Origin: Phlebotomus papatasi
Lineage: Eukaryota; Arthropoda; Insecta; Diptera; Psychodidae
Length of the DNA stretch: 64,000 bases
Direction: 5' to 3'
Assembly: GCF_024763615.1 (NCBI RefSeq)
Contig: NC_077222.1
Location: 72,168,001 to 72,232,000 of the forward strand
The position numbers were made by a program, and so were the translations under genes. Position 1 is the stretch's first letter; every line of letters begins with the position of its first letter. The notes beneath the pieces were generated by a model, which had not been told where the DNA came from, made no database searches, and saw only the letters and a program-made list of their open reading frames with translations. Shown in pieces: positions 1-11,471 of the stretch.

Positions 1-3000
1 AAGTTCAGGCAGAAGGTACTTCAAAACAACAGGTAAACATGCTCAAATTCTGCAAAATAATACAGAAAATTCTTAATTGAGAGAATTTTGTTGCAGTTTG
101 GAGTGTTTTCCAAGAAAAAAGTCCCGAAGAAGAACAAAAAGAAGGACGGCAAGAAGAAAAATGACAGTGGAGTGGCTCAGGAAGAATCACTGGAGTCCCG
201 CAAGGCAGAATTGATTACTGCGAGAACAGTCGCTGAGGGAATGCTTCTAATGGGATATATTAAGAGTATCCACTCAACTGATTTACTCATATCGCTGCCG
301 GGACGAATGCAGGGCAAGGTTCCGATAAATTGCATCTCATCGCCCTATACAGATTGTTTGGAGAAGATGGTCCAGGGAGAGCGTCAAGTAAGTTGTTAAA
401 TTGTCTTTTAGCTCAAAGATTTGGTGTGTAGTTTCTTAGTACAGTAGTTAATTATATTAATTATATAGGCCTTATCTTGCGTATACTACAAAAAATCAAT
501 TACATACCTACACTGAGAGAAATCCGAAAAAGTTAAAATAACATTCCGGAAATGTTTATTTTACCCTGCAGTATTGATCCGAAATCGGTGTAAATAATAT
601 GCTTTTTAGGTGTATTAGGGGTTACACTTACCCTTTTTCATGTTAATTTTACCCTTAAAAATGTGTAAAATTAACATTAAAAATGTTGATATATTTTTAC
701 ACCTAAAAAGTATTAAAGTTATGAGGAAAAAAGTTAATCGCACCCCCGTTTTTTTTCTCAGTGTAGGGTAACGAGTGGTGTTTCGGGACACTTTTTAGCA
801 CTTTCAAGTTTCAAATAGCTTAACGACTTCTCAAATAATTTTTTTCTTCGTTGATACAAATACTTAAATTCCTTATGCTATCCAGAATAAGATTCTTATC
901 GAGAAATATTGAAAAATGCATCATTTTTTATACAAAATATCAAAAAATGTAAAGTAAGAGTGGTATATTTCGGGACAGTTGGGTATTTCGGGACAGACAA
1001 AAATCGCTATAATGATAATGCAAATAAATTTCACCGAGCCTGATTATTTACCTTTAAGTAAAAATTATAAACACTCTTTCATAAAAATTTTATTTTAATT
1101 TCACTTTTAATGTGACTTAAATCGAAAAAAACTAAGCATACTGTTTGTGTTGACATCTGCAAAATTGACCACACTTAAGGTATTGCAAAAAGTGAAATGT
1201 GACACTCACAATTCACGCGTATTTCACGCTTTAAATTAAATAAAATTTCAGAAGTTTTATGTTTATCTGATACGTATCGTAAAGTGCTTAATAATTCTTA
1301 CAGAATTTAAAAATAATTAGAAAACAAATATTTATAGGATTTTTGATGTGTCCCAAAATACCCATATGTTATGTCCCGAAAAGCACCTTGTCCAGAAATA
1401 CCACACGTTACCCTACATCATTTTTATTAAAATTATAAAGCGTGCTTGTAAATGCAAGGGATGTTAGGAATGCAAGCTATTCAAACTCTTTTCGTTTAAC
1501 TCTTTCGCATCTTTTGGGATTGGGATTAGGACTCTCAAAGAAAAATATGAAGATCTTGGGAAAAACATATTTAAAAATATTTAGAACTAATAAAAATCCA
1601 AGTCTTGTTTAATTAATTCTTGAGCTAGGATTTTTCTTATATGCCGATTTCCGAGCAAATTAACCAGTCATTTTCTGGTTCACTGAGATTTTACTGCTCT
1701 TCAAAATTACAGAAATAGAGCTTGGGACTAATTTGATAATTTAATTCTTTTATAAGAAATAGAAATGATTCGTATGCGAGTAAGGTCTAGAAGTCTAGAT
1801 CTAGATCATCTATCTATTTTCGGATGGCAAATGTAAATTTCCAAAATTGCTTTATCATTGTAAAATAGAAATATTCTGGGCAGAAGAGAACAGATTCTTC
1901 TGATCATTTTTGCTCAAGGAGATAGATCTGGCGACTTGAAATATTTTGACAACCTCTTCAAAAGTCAATCCAAGGAATTCAAATATCGCATTATTTTTTC
2001 TTTTGCCAGAAACCACTTTTTTTTGGATGTGATATAGGCTGATTCTTTTTACTCAGAATCTAAGCTTAATCTTAGCTTAATTTATTCAACCGAATAAAAA
2101 TGCATTATACGGGCTTCAGACCCAAGGCTTAGCCATATGGCTTATCTTCCCTAATTTCTTATCAATCAAGATTTTTTTCGGAAAATTATTACTTAAGATT
2201 GGGCAATATGGGCAAGCGATCCATTGAAAAACCAATCAAAATAGGTTGCTATTTTGAATTCCGAGATCATCAAGAACTGGGCTAAACCTTAGGTTTGAAA
2301 TCTGTATTACACTTGTGCTACATTTCAAGTTAAATCAAATCTTGTCTAAATCCATTAAAAATTACATTTTCAAGCAATCCGATCACTACTTGGAGATTCC
2401 ACAAAAAATTTTCTATCTTTACAGTTTTTAAAACATATCCAAAAGTGAAAAAATTAAAGTATAAAAAATAATTAAAATTAATTATCATTATGAGAATTTA
2501 AAAATTCGTCATTTTTAAGCTTAAAAAATTACTACAAAAACCACTAAATGTTTTCCAGCGACGAGCTATCAACAGAAAGATTTTCTCGGAAATGAAATTT
2601 TTAGTACACAACCCAGCTGGTCCGAGTTTGAAAAATATTTGTTTCACCCACTTATTAAACCGATAAAAATATAATTTTTGGTTTTTCTTAAAGTCGAATA
2701 GGCTGGTATGCACAGTAACAGCTGATTTATTAGGCTTATTTATAATTTAATCGGAAAGCCTATGCACAAACACAGAAAATGACGTCCCGAAAGCTCTGTT
2801 AATAACAGTTGGTTTCCCCTATCCACAGGGTAGGACTAACGCTGAGAAAAACTTGAGAGGTTTTCAATTTAAAGAATTTTGTACATTTTGAAGCATTCAA
2901 GAGATTATTTTATGGGTTTATTTTACGTCTTTTTACTGTGAGATGTTGAAAATCTTAGTAATATGAACATTTATTTTCTTTGTGGATTTCGCAAAGTGTT

Positions 3001-6000
3001 ACTAATTTGTAGAAGAAAATGTGTATTCGTTTTTTGTAACACATGACCCCTCTGGAATTTTCTGCACTAATATTTAATAAAAAAAAGTAATGAATAATCA
3101 GAAAATATTATAAAGCAAGATCAGAATAAACACAGAATTTGAAAATATTTATAAATTAATTGAAAGAATTGTTAAATCTTTGGTAGATAAAAATGAGTGC
3201 TTCATGCTCCAAAAAAAAAAATAGAGGCGAAAATTTATAAAAATTTACAGTAAATATAACATATAAGAAGAAATCTGACCATTATTTCTCAAATCAAGTC
3301 TATGTGTTCACTAAATGTTTAAAAACAAGACTGTTGTTAAAACTAAAACCTCTTTGGAATATGTAAAATTAATTGCCACTGCCTCCTTTTTCTCACAGTC
3401 CCAGGTTATTTTCACTTGATTGTAAAAAAATGAAAATTTTTAAAGCTTCTCATGAAAAATGTTGTCCTTGATTTTAAGGTGATCACTTGTAAAACTGTAT
3501 AAGACAACATAAATTGTAATTTACTTCGTGTAATATATCAATTCCTAATGTTTTTTTCTACTTAATTTGACGATAATACGTCTAATAAGCTCCTCTCGAG
3601 GAGCATGCTTCACATGTATTGTAATGTCACACAACAGTACTTCACATTTTATTAGTAATTAATAAAATTTTTGATTTAACCCATTCAGTCAATGTACCAG
3701 AAATACTTGAGATAGAATGTTGATATTTTGGGATTAGTTTCCTACAGATCTTTAGATGATTTTTTTGAAAAGAATTTTTTTTACCTATTGTGGGGTCTTG
3801 GGGAGCCTCTGTCAAATAAACGTCTTAACGGTCACTGAATTTAAATTCTGTGCATTAATTTATTACAAACTATTGGTTTAGATAGAATAACTATCCAAGA
3901 AAATGAATTTGCAACTAGAATTCAAATCAGGAAAGAGGAAATAGGCCAATTTTAACAAATTCGACGGGATGTCGAATTTTCCGTTCGGCATTTTGAGCAA
4001 AAATGTTGCATGACCTTCCGCGAATTAAGAAAAAAATAATAAAATGTATTTTCATCTCTGTCGGACTGTTTTCCCCAAGTAATTGCTAAAAATCCATTCC
4101 TGACAGCAATTCGAATAAAAATTGCCCAGGAATAAATCATCTAAAATCACTCAATTTGCGTATGATGTATAATACCATAGTAAGGAATGGGTTAAAATCA
4201 AAAATTTTATTAATTAATAAAATGTGAAGTACTGTGCATAGGAACACTTATTAATTTGAAATTAAGCTTTCAACGGCAATTTTAATAAGTAACTTATTTA
4301 TAAATAAGTAAGCTGGTTACTGTGCATACCCCCCATAGTTATATTATGTTACTGCAGTGATTAATTGAGACGCTCAGAGCAGAAGTGGTCTCCTTTGTAT
4401 GCATTTCCCTATTAAAACAGTCCACTTCTTCTCTGAGCGTCTCAATTATGGAAATAAAAATATAAATTATATTTTAAGTGGATTTATCGGAGTTAAATCG
4501 GTCGCGGCATCCGAGTTATGCAATCGTCGGAGTTACATGGCCTTATTATATTCCTTTAAAGTAATCTGACTTAATTTTTTTCACGAAATGTGTGATTTGA
4601 GATTAGCTATTAAAATATGCAATAAGATAGGTCAGATCATTAAAGTAATTTTGGAACTTTACAAAAAGTAATACTTTTCTGATGAAATTATTAAAAGTTC
4701 TTTTGATTGACTTTCTTCTAATTTACATTTTTTCTCTTTTAAAATTTGAAGAAAAATTACCAAAAAAATACAAAATGTATACTTAACTTTTTCACAGGAT
4801 TGCAAGACACTCTCAGACATGTTCCAGCCAGGTGATGAAGTTTATGTGAAAGTCATGGGGTTCACCAATCATGAATCCAAGGGAGATAAAAGAATTGAAT
4901 TATCTCTAAATCCCAGAGATCTTCATAGTGATTTGCATCATACAAAACTCGAGAAGGGTTTAGTAATGTGTGGTGCAATTGAATCAATTGAAGATCATGG
5001 GTATATTGTGGATCTGGGAATAGCTCATGTAAGGGCATTTCTCTCCACAAAGGGCAATAAGCAAGCTCATGAGAAATATGCAATTGGTGAATTGGTATTT
5101 TGTAGTTTGAACAAAATAACATCAACAGCTTCTGTCACGACAGTTCAGCTCAAAGAGTGTCCAAAGAAGAGGATTTTAACAGCTGAAGGAGATACCATGT
5201 TGGATTATATATTTCCAACGATTGCAGTTAAATTTATAATTGTTGATGTGGTGAAGGATGGATTGATGGGGAAGATTTTTGATGGAACCTATACGGCGTA
5301 TATCAATCAGATTCATTTGGGGCCGGGGAAGGTGATCAAAGACTTTCAGATTGGAACAGAAATTGAGGCAAAAATTCTCTATGTAATGCCACTGACGAAA
5401 TTTGTCTACTTGACACTGAATTCATTTGTCGTGGCGGAGAAGAGGATTCCATTTGGGAAGATTTTGGAGAATGTGGAGATTGCGGGGAAGGGTCAGAGTG
5501 GGATTTTGCTGAAGTTGAATAGCAAGGCTAAAGGATTAATTACATATGCTCACATGAGGATGGGTATCAATGCTAATGTTGATGAAGATGTTCTGAATAA
5601 GAAGTACAAACAGGATAAGTTGAATGTGGTCAGAGTGATGGATTACAATGCAGTTGATGATTTTTACATTTGTACAGATAAAGTTCATCTGATCAAGGAG
5701 AAGTATTTCTCATTGGCAGATGCTAAAATTGGGGATTTCATTCAGGCGGAAATTACAAAGAAAGTCCCTGGAAAGGGTGTTAGAATATCATTTGGGCAGT
5801 TGCATGGATTCATCAATAAGGCTCACATGTCTAGGGGAGTTTCTGGACAGAATGTGGGCAGTAAGGTACGTGGGAGGATTTTGTACATTGACGATCAGTA
5901 CAAATCGGTAGTTGTAACGACGCATCGGGAATATCTCAAGGAGAATGCTCCAATTCTGATGGATAGGGATGATATTAAAATTGGACAAGTCTATATTGGG

Positions 6001-8448
6001 ATGATTCATGAGGTGACCGCGAAGAAGATACTCGTTCAGTTCTTCAGTAGGATACTGGGAGCTGTTGTCAAGGGCATGGATGTTGTCAATCGTTCTTTCT
6101 ACGATTCCATGAAGCCTGGCCAAATTGTTCGGGTGATGGTGACTAATGTCTCTGCCAGACATATAAATCTAACTTTTGCCCGAGATACCAGCGAGGATAG
6201 CCTGAAATTGGGCAAGGTGGCCCGTGGGAAGATTATGGGATCGTATTCGTCGGGAATGGAAGTGGAAGTTCTTGATACAAAGGCAAATATCTGGATTTCT
6301 AATCACTATGCCTCTGAAATCCCAGAAATTGGTCCAGGGCTTTCGTCAGCTCATGATTCTGAGGAAATCAAGTTTGTAAGGCTGTCAGATGAGATATACA
6401 GCTTGAGGGATGTGGATTACTTCAATAAGCATAAAATGTCCTCTTGGAAATCTTTGATGTCGGGAATGGTATTGAGGGGATTCATCAAAGCTGTCAATGA
6501 TGATAACTTGGAAGTTCATTTGCCATTGAGTGATATGACTAAAACTGTGAAGATTTTCTATCCAATGATTCTGAAAGACTATCAAAAAACTGATGAGCCA
6601 GATCTCTTCCAACCTGAGCAGATAATCTATGTGAAAGTTCTCAGTAAGGAGCCCAAAACAAAGATTGTAACTTGTTCTGCACTTCTAAGTCAAGTTTGGA
6701 ATGGAAATGTTGGAGTTTCTACGGCAATTGTCATGAATTATTTCAGAGATATCAACAAGATTTACTCAAAATTGAATCCCAGATTCAAGACAAGTGACAA
6801 GGTGACGGTTGAAGTTGAAGAAGTTGGAGAGGAAGTTGTCAATGTTAAAGTAGAAGGAACCAATGAAATGGGAATAATTTACAAGGATCTCTTGGAAGAT
6901 GTTCCAAATGTAGGAGATAGAATCAAGTGCGTAGTGCTTTGGGTATCTCCAGAAGGTGCTGTTTACCTGAGTGGCAAATCAAATCACCAGGAGATGCGAG
7001 AAAATAGAGATCATCCTCAATTTAGTCACATAAAGCAAAGAGGAGAGATTTTGCTGAAGACTTCTCAGTTCTTCCTTGTATTGCTGGAATCTAATCATGT
7101 GGTCTATGTACCACTGAGATTGCACTACAATGACTTCCGACCTGTTCTGGCCGATCGGAGGGGGGAATGTGAAGTTATTCTGGTGAATGATAGAGGAGAA
7201 AGAGTGATTGCAATGTTCAGGGATATCTTTGAGGAATGTCGAAAAGTTAGTGTGGAAGTTAAGAAACGAAGGCAGGAATCAATCAGTGAGTCTGATCATG
7301 AGGAAAATCCTCAGAAGAAGATCAAAACGGAAGATGAAGAGATGGATTCTGAAGAGGAAGAAGATGAAGAGATGGATTCTGAAGAGGAAGAAGATGAAGA
7401 AATGGACATTGATAAGCAAGAAGTGGCTCCATTAGCAGGATTATCTTCCAATTTCTGGAATACGGATTTTTCCTGGTTGCCGGGTGTAGCTAAAGACGAA
7501 AGCGACGCCGAGTCGGAAGGTTCGGAATCCGAGACACCGGCAAAGAAGAAGAAACTGACAGCAAGGGAACGCCTAGAGCACGCTAAAATGCATGAAGCTA
7601 GAATTCGGGATCGAGAAGAGAGTCTCGCAGATGGGATCAGTGATCCTCAGAATACGGATGATTTTGAACGTCTGGTCCTCACAACGCCAAACAACAGCTT
7701 CATCTGGATCAAATACATGGTGTACTATCTGCAGGCGACAGAAGTGGACAAGGCTCGGAGTGTAGCGAGAAGAGCAATAAAAAGTATCACCTATCGTGAA
7801 CAGGATGAATTGATAAATATCTGGGTGGCTCTGCTGAATCTCGAATTGCGTTTTGGTTCAAAAGATTCCTTCGAGACAGTTCTCAGTGAATCACTAGAAG
7901 TCAATGATCAATTTAAGATCATGATGAGGACTATAGAAATCCTGGCAGATGTGCGAAAGATCGAGGAGTTGCGAGCCAAAATATCCATTTGTGTCAAGAA
8001 ATTCAAGACAAATGCAGAAATGTGGTCTAAAATTGGTGAGGCTTTCTTCAAAGTTGGCCTCACAAATGAAGCCAAGCAGATGATGCACAGAGCCATTGCA
8101 GCTCTTCCACAGAAAGATCACATCTTCATCATCAGCAATTTTGCCAAGTTGCACAATAAATTTGGCGAAAAAGAGACAGCTCATGCTCTCCTGGAGCAAA
8201 TTGTAACATCCTATCCCAAACGCGTTGACATTTGGTCAATATACGTGGATATGCTAGTGAAAGATTCTCGCCAGGATCTAGCAAGGCAGATTCTCGATCG
8301 TGCTATCCTGCAAAAGCTACCGCTGAAGAAGATGCGAACCATCTTCAAGAAGTATCAGGAATTTGAGGAGAAATACGGAGATGAGCAGAGTGTAGAAAAA
8401 ATAAAAAGCATGGCTGAGGAATTTGTACAAAATTATATTAAAACGTAA
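1..8448 (+). CDS. Rrp5: Rrp5/PDCD11-like rRNA processing protein, 5' partial
   Basis: Visible coding exons are 1-32, 97-387 and 4798-8448; introns are 64 nt and 4410 nt, all GT-AG and phase-consistent (both joins fall between codons). About 1323 residues are seen; a short N-terminus lies outside the window. Order: a Lys-rich nucleolar-type stretch (SKKKVPKKNKKK), then about ten degenerate S1 RNA-binding repeats (for example GMLLMGYIKSIHSTDLLISL in exon 2, and HGYIVDLG and RISFGQLHGFINKAHM in exon 3), an acidic linker, the block DDFERLVLTTPNNSFIWIKY, and a C-terminal series of HAT/TPR-type helices ending with TSYPKRVDIWSIYVDM. This is the Rrp5 layout. In the known family the protein sits in the nucleolus, binds pre-rRNA through the S1 repeats and is needed for both small- and large-subunit processing. 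Fewer S1 repeats than the 12 usual in vertebrates; shorter proteins are normal in flies. Confidence in identity is high; the boundaries of exon 1 are inferred from splice signals only. Confidence 0.93.
511..763 (+). mobile_element. CACTGAG-ended MITE, copy 1
   Basis: Ends CACTGAGAGAAATCCG and TTTTTTCTCAGTG form the terminal inverted repeat; TA is duplicated on both sides (509-510, 764-765). The interior carries smaller inverted motifs around TGTAAAATTAACATT. Three further copies occur at 9518, 43305 and about 52200. Non-coding, so it would depend on a transposase elsewhere. It sits in the large Rrp5 intron, directly against the next element. Confidence 0.85.
766..1413 (+). mobile_element. TAGGGTAACG-ended element in Rrp5 intron
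   Basis: The left end GGGTAACGAGTGGTGTTTCG and right end CACACGTTACCC are inverted copies, each bordered by TA (764-765 and 1414-1415). About 650 bp, no ORF. The neighbouring CACTGAG element appears to have used this element's own flanking TA as its target. Confidence 0.75.
2110..2310 (+). mobile_element. CTTCAGAC-ended repeat, copy 1
   Basis: About 200 bp starting GGCTTCAGACCCAAGGCTTAG and ending GGGCTAAACCTTAGG. Related copies lie at 11053-11240 and, reversed, at 53941-54158. The ends are imperfect inverted repeats. Old, diverged MITE-like family; exact ends uncertain. Confidence 0.6.
3635..4234 (+). repeat. Palindrome split by a TTAA element
   Basis: The left arm, starting CAGTACTTCACATTTTATTA, and the right arm, ending TAAAATGTGAAGTACTG, are inverted copies of about 45 bp. 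With the guest element at 3680-4191 removed, the arms close up around a single central TTAA, giving a near-perfect palindrome. Confidence 0.75.
3680..4191 (+). mobile_element. TTAA-flanked CCCATTC element (piggyBac-type MITE), copy 1
   Basis: 512 bp with ends CCCATTCAG and GGAATGGG, flanked on both sides by TTAA (3676-3679, 4192-4195). A reversed second copy is at 17419-17947. TTAA duplication and CCC-type ends are the signature of piggyBac-superfamily insertion; no transposase ORF is present. Confidence 0.85.
4364..4448 (+). repeat. Short hairpin repeat in Rrp5 intron
   Basis: AATTGAGACGCTCAGAGCAG and CTCTGAGCGTCTCAATT are inverted copies about 25 nt long with a 30-nt spacer. A one-armed relative, reversed, is at 26541-26612. 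Small MITE or foldback remnant. Confidence 0.6.
7333..7410 (+). repeat. In-frame 30-bp acidic repeat in Rrp5 linker
   Basis: A 30-bp unit encoding EDEEMDSEEE is repeated about two and a half times in the linker between the S1 array and the HAT repeats. The copies are nearly identical at DNA level, so the duplication looks recent and its copy number may vary between individuals. Confidence 0.8.
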
Positions 8449-8515
8449 GTTCACCTTAAATGCTACAATGTATTTTCCATCAAAATTAATCTTAATTTTT
8501 TTTTTCATTTCGTTA

Positions 8516-8521
8516 AATAAA
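8516..8521 (+). terminator. Rrp5 polyadenylation signal
   Basis: AATAAA lies 68 nt after the Rrp5 stop codon, followed by T-rich sequence. It is the first canonical signal downstream. Cleavage site is not visible directly. Confidence 0.6.
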
Positions 8522-8939
8522 ATTTGCCACTTGATTGAATAAGCTCATATCACAATTAAAAATTACAATCCTTCCTCTTTATAAATTGATTACAAACTCA
8601 AAATATGTGGTGTTCCTTTTTTTATCGTCAAATCTTATCATTTACTCACAATATAAATGAGATTATGCATCACTACCTTCCAAAAAAAGGTGAAAGACTA
8701 CGTATTTTTTTTTCTTTTACTAAAATAAAGAGTCTAAATAAGGACGGGAATATTTTGCAGATCGGAAATTGTCTGTCAGAGAGATTGACCAAAATCTTAC
8801 AGCAGTATAATGCTCAAATTTGGCCAAAATTTACGTTACATTTATTTACGTAATCTATTTACAAAAAAAAAAACATGCGCTTGTCCATACTAAAAGTAAT
8901 TAAACTCAACCCAAAAAAGATTAATTAAGGGCAGAATCA

Positions 8940-9275
8940 CATTGACAATAAAATGCTCGCCGTTTGCAAATTCTCGATTACTGTATTACCTTATCTCATA
9001 CTCGGTGGCACTAGGCGAAAATAATATAATAAAATTGAAAAAATAAAACGAAAATGCGATAAACTGTGAGCAAAAAACTACGAATAATTTCTCTTACAGT
9101 TTTTTTTTGCTCACCGTTTATCGAATTTTCATTTTAATTCTTCAATTTTCTTATATTATTTTCACCTAGTGCCACCGAGTATGAGATAAGGTAATACGGT
9201 AATAGAGAATTTGCATAAGAATTGCAATGAAAATGCGTAAATTAACGAAATACGGTGAGCATTTTACTGTCAATG
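8940..9275 (+). repeat. Long near-perfect palindrome (foldback MITE)
   Basis: Two arms of about 140 nt each run from CATTGACAATAAAATGCTC to its reverse complement ending GAGCATTTTACTGTCAATG, with a short centre near 9087. They share CTCATACTCGGTGGCACTAG in inverted form. There is a small extra insertion in the right arm. It lies about 420 bp downstream of the Rrp5 polyadenylation signal. Confidence 0.85.
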
Positions 9276-9412
9276 CACTAATTCTCATAACTTCACAAAA
9301 ATATTTGTTAAAAAAAAACAATGATTACAATTATAATTTAGGCATCGTTTTGTGCAAAGAGATGAGGTTTAAAGTTTCAAGAGGTTTAGCCGAGGGGTAA
9401 GCCAATATAATA

Positions 9413-9874
9413 CAGTAGACTCTCGTTCAATCGGGCGCAAAATTTTGTTGACAATTTTCACGTTTGATATTAAAACAAATTTGTTCAAATTTACTGTAGT
9501 TCCTCTTGTTTTATCGTCACTGAGAGAAATCCGAAAAAGTTAAAATAACATTCCGGAAATTTAATTTTACCGTGCAGTATTTATCCGAAATCGGTGTAAA
9601 TGTTATCCTTTTTAGGTGTATTGGGGGCTAAAGTTATCTTTTTTCATGTTAAAAAGGTGTAAAATTAACATTAAAAAATGTTGATGTATATTTACACCTA
9701 AAAAGTGTTAAAGTTATGAGGAAAAAAAGTTAATCGCACCCTCTTTTTTTTCTCAGTGGTGATTCTTTATATTTGAGCGCTTTTTGTGGAATTTACAATG
9801 ATTTTGATGCCCAAATCTCTCAATAATTTGGGTGACATTTTGCCCCATATACCCGATTGAGAAAGAGTCTACTG
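9413..9874 (+). mobile_element. CAGTAGACTCTC-ended MITE, copy 1, interrupted
   Basis: Ends CAGTAGACTCTCGTTCAATC and GATTGAGAAAGAGTCTACTG are inverted and bordered by TA. This copy is split by a CACTGAG element at 9518-9758. Other copies, about 224-234 bp uninterrupted, are at 11936, 17068 and 43636. Tc1/mariner-style TA flanks; non-coding. Confidence 0.85.
9518..9758 (+). mobile_element. CACTGAG-ended MITE, copy 2, nested
   Basis: Same family as 511-763. It interrupts the CAGTAGACTCTC element; the flanks are GT on both sides (9516-9517 and 9759-9760). The uninterrupted relatives of the host element carry a single GT here, so this duplication is 2 bp and is not TA. Confidence 0.9.
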
Positions 9875-10480
9875 TAGAATATTTTTATTCCACAGAAACA
9901 TGGAATGTCTTCTGGCGAATAGTAGAAATCTTTGTAACTTTCCATTTTTTACTAGCTCATAAGTCAGTTTTGATACAGATATTTTTTAAGCCACGCCCCT
10001 TCAACGAACCGTAGTTGACATTTTTGGATTATCGTAATTCAGAATCGAGAACCGCTTAATTCCGAGGAATTGCTTATTCGCTGTTAATATTGGATGGAAA
10101 TTGTGGACAGGGCCTGAACTCCTGAGAAGAACACCCGATTTTATCAACGATTGGCACTACTCTGCCTAGTCTCACAGAGGCTTGGATTTTTAAGACTTTT
10201 AAAAATACCTGTGCGAACTGTTTTCCACAATAGCACATTCACTTGGCCTACAGAGCACAAAGAGCGATAGAGGGAGCACAGGATTCATATCTATTCACAA
10301 GTTGAATAGGGGAAATGTGGGGATTTTTTAGGTTAGTGCTACATTAGGCTCTTAGGTCTGTGTTGTAGCTGGGTCTAAAATCTTTCTGACAAAAAAAAAC
10401 TTGATTTAGACCCACTCTGTTGACCCGAGCGATAAGTAGCAGTAAATTAATCTTAAAATAACTCATGGCTCTAGCTCTTA

Positions 10481-10705
10481 GAATGAATTCTGAGATTGTG
10501 AGTTTATCACGTGATAAATTCACTGATCTGAGATCGTCTTATTTAAGTGTTTCAAAAGAATTCAACAAAAATTATTATGTATATTCTGGGATACGATGAC
10601 TGTTTCACATGATACTTTGTATGGAAAGCTCACGAAATACTTACAAAAGGCGATCTAAGAGCTATGTATTTATCACGTGAAAAAATCACGAATTTCAGAA
10701 TTCAC
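10481..10705 (+). repeat. Inverted repeat with TATCACGTGATAAAT arms
   Basis: Left arm GAATTCTGAGATTGTGAG followed by TTTATCACGTGATAAAT is matched in reverse at 10645-10703, with about 100 bp between. Roughly 55-bp diverged arms. Foldback element remnant in the space between Rrp5 and the Golgi gene. Confidence 0.6.
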
Positions 10706-10769
10706 CCCCTGGTCCTAATTGCTAAAATTTAATTAGGGATGATGATTTAGAAGCGGTTAGATGAAAAAA

Positions 10770-10930
10770 ACAATTACCAAAAATTCGAAGTCGAATATAT
10801 TGAAATCTTCATTTCCGATTTTGATAAAATTGTACTTATGTTGTATTTAGAACTAAGACCTTTCCAATGGTATGTCGCACTCCTCCATTGATATGATATA
10901 CCCTTATATAAGCTAGAAAAAAATATAATA
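10770..10930 (+). repeat. Short copy of 'flank-and-repeat' family
   Basis: Contains a motif of the type GACCTTTCCAATGGTATGTC followed by CGCACTCCTCC, also present in two larger blocks at 28880-29720 and 47270-48115. Diverged relic; function and element type unknown. Confidence 0.5.
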
Positions 10931-11052
10931 TGATCGATCTGTATCTTCGTTATTCATGAACGGATTTCTATGAAATTTTTGTAGAAGAAACCAGGCAGAA
11001 TTAGCCAGGTATATGCTAAGTCATCAATTATTTTTTTAGACATCAGATATAA

Positions 11053-11240
11053 TACCGGCTTCAGACCTAAGGCTTAACTGTTCTAATTTCTTATCAATCA
11101 CAATTTTTTGCAAAAATTTAACTTAGGATTGGATTATTAAAGACAAATGATCCATTAGGCTCTCAAAAAGCAATAAAATTGCTCGCTATTTAGGATTTTG
11201 AGACCTGCGAAAACTGGGCTAAACCTCTAGTCTGAATACC
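11053..11240 (+). mobile_element. CTTCAGAC-ended repeat, copy 2
   Basis: Starts GGCTTCAGACCTAAGGCTTA and ends CTGGGCTAAACCTCTAG; clear relative of 2110-2310 and of 53941-54158 (reversed). Confidence 0.6.
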
Positions 11241-11471
11241 GCTTAAGTCATGCTACTAACGACACATAATCGTCACATATATCCTAAATTGAATTGAGTC
11301 GAGGCATTTATGAGTTGCCAGAGAGGTGGCAAAAATATGTAGCTAGGAAATACCGATACTTAAGATAAAGTAGTTTTTGTATTTCTGTAGAAATTTTCCA
11401 TCTCTAATTGAGAAAAATGTCTAAAAATTTAGTTGACAACATGGTGTTATAATTTTATTTTAGAAGAAATA

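Larger units (their letters stand above)
2705..4330 (+). mobile_element. Long composite inverted-repeat element (outer shell)
   Basis: GGTATGCACAGTAAC at the left is matched in reverse by GTTACTGTGCATACC at the right; AT-rich flanks next to them are also partly inverted. Inside it lie a palindrome (3635-4234) and, inside that, a TTAA-flanked element (3680-4191). Boundaries rest on the inverted ends alone; no clear target duplication. Confidence 0.55.

Noticed and set aside
5788..6162. Antisense open frame inside Rrp5 (124 codons), and similar ones at 7894-8199
   Set aside because: Shadows of a strongly conserved coding exon on the plus strand.
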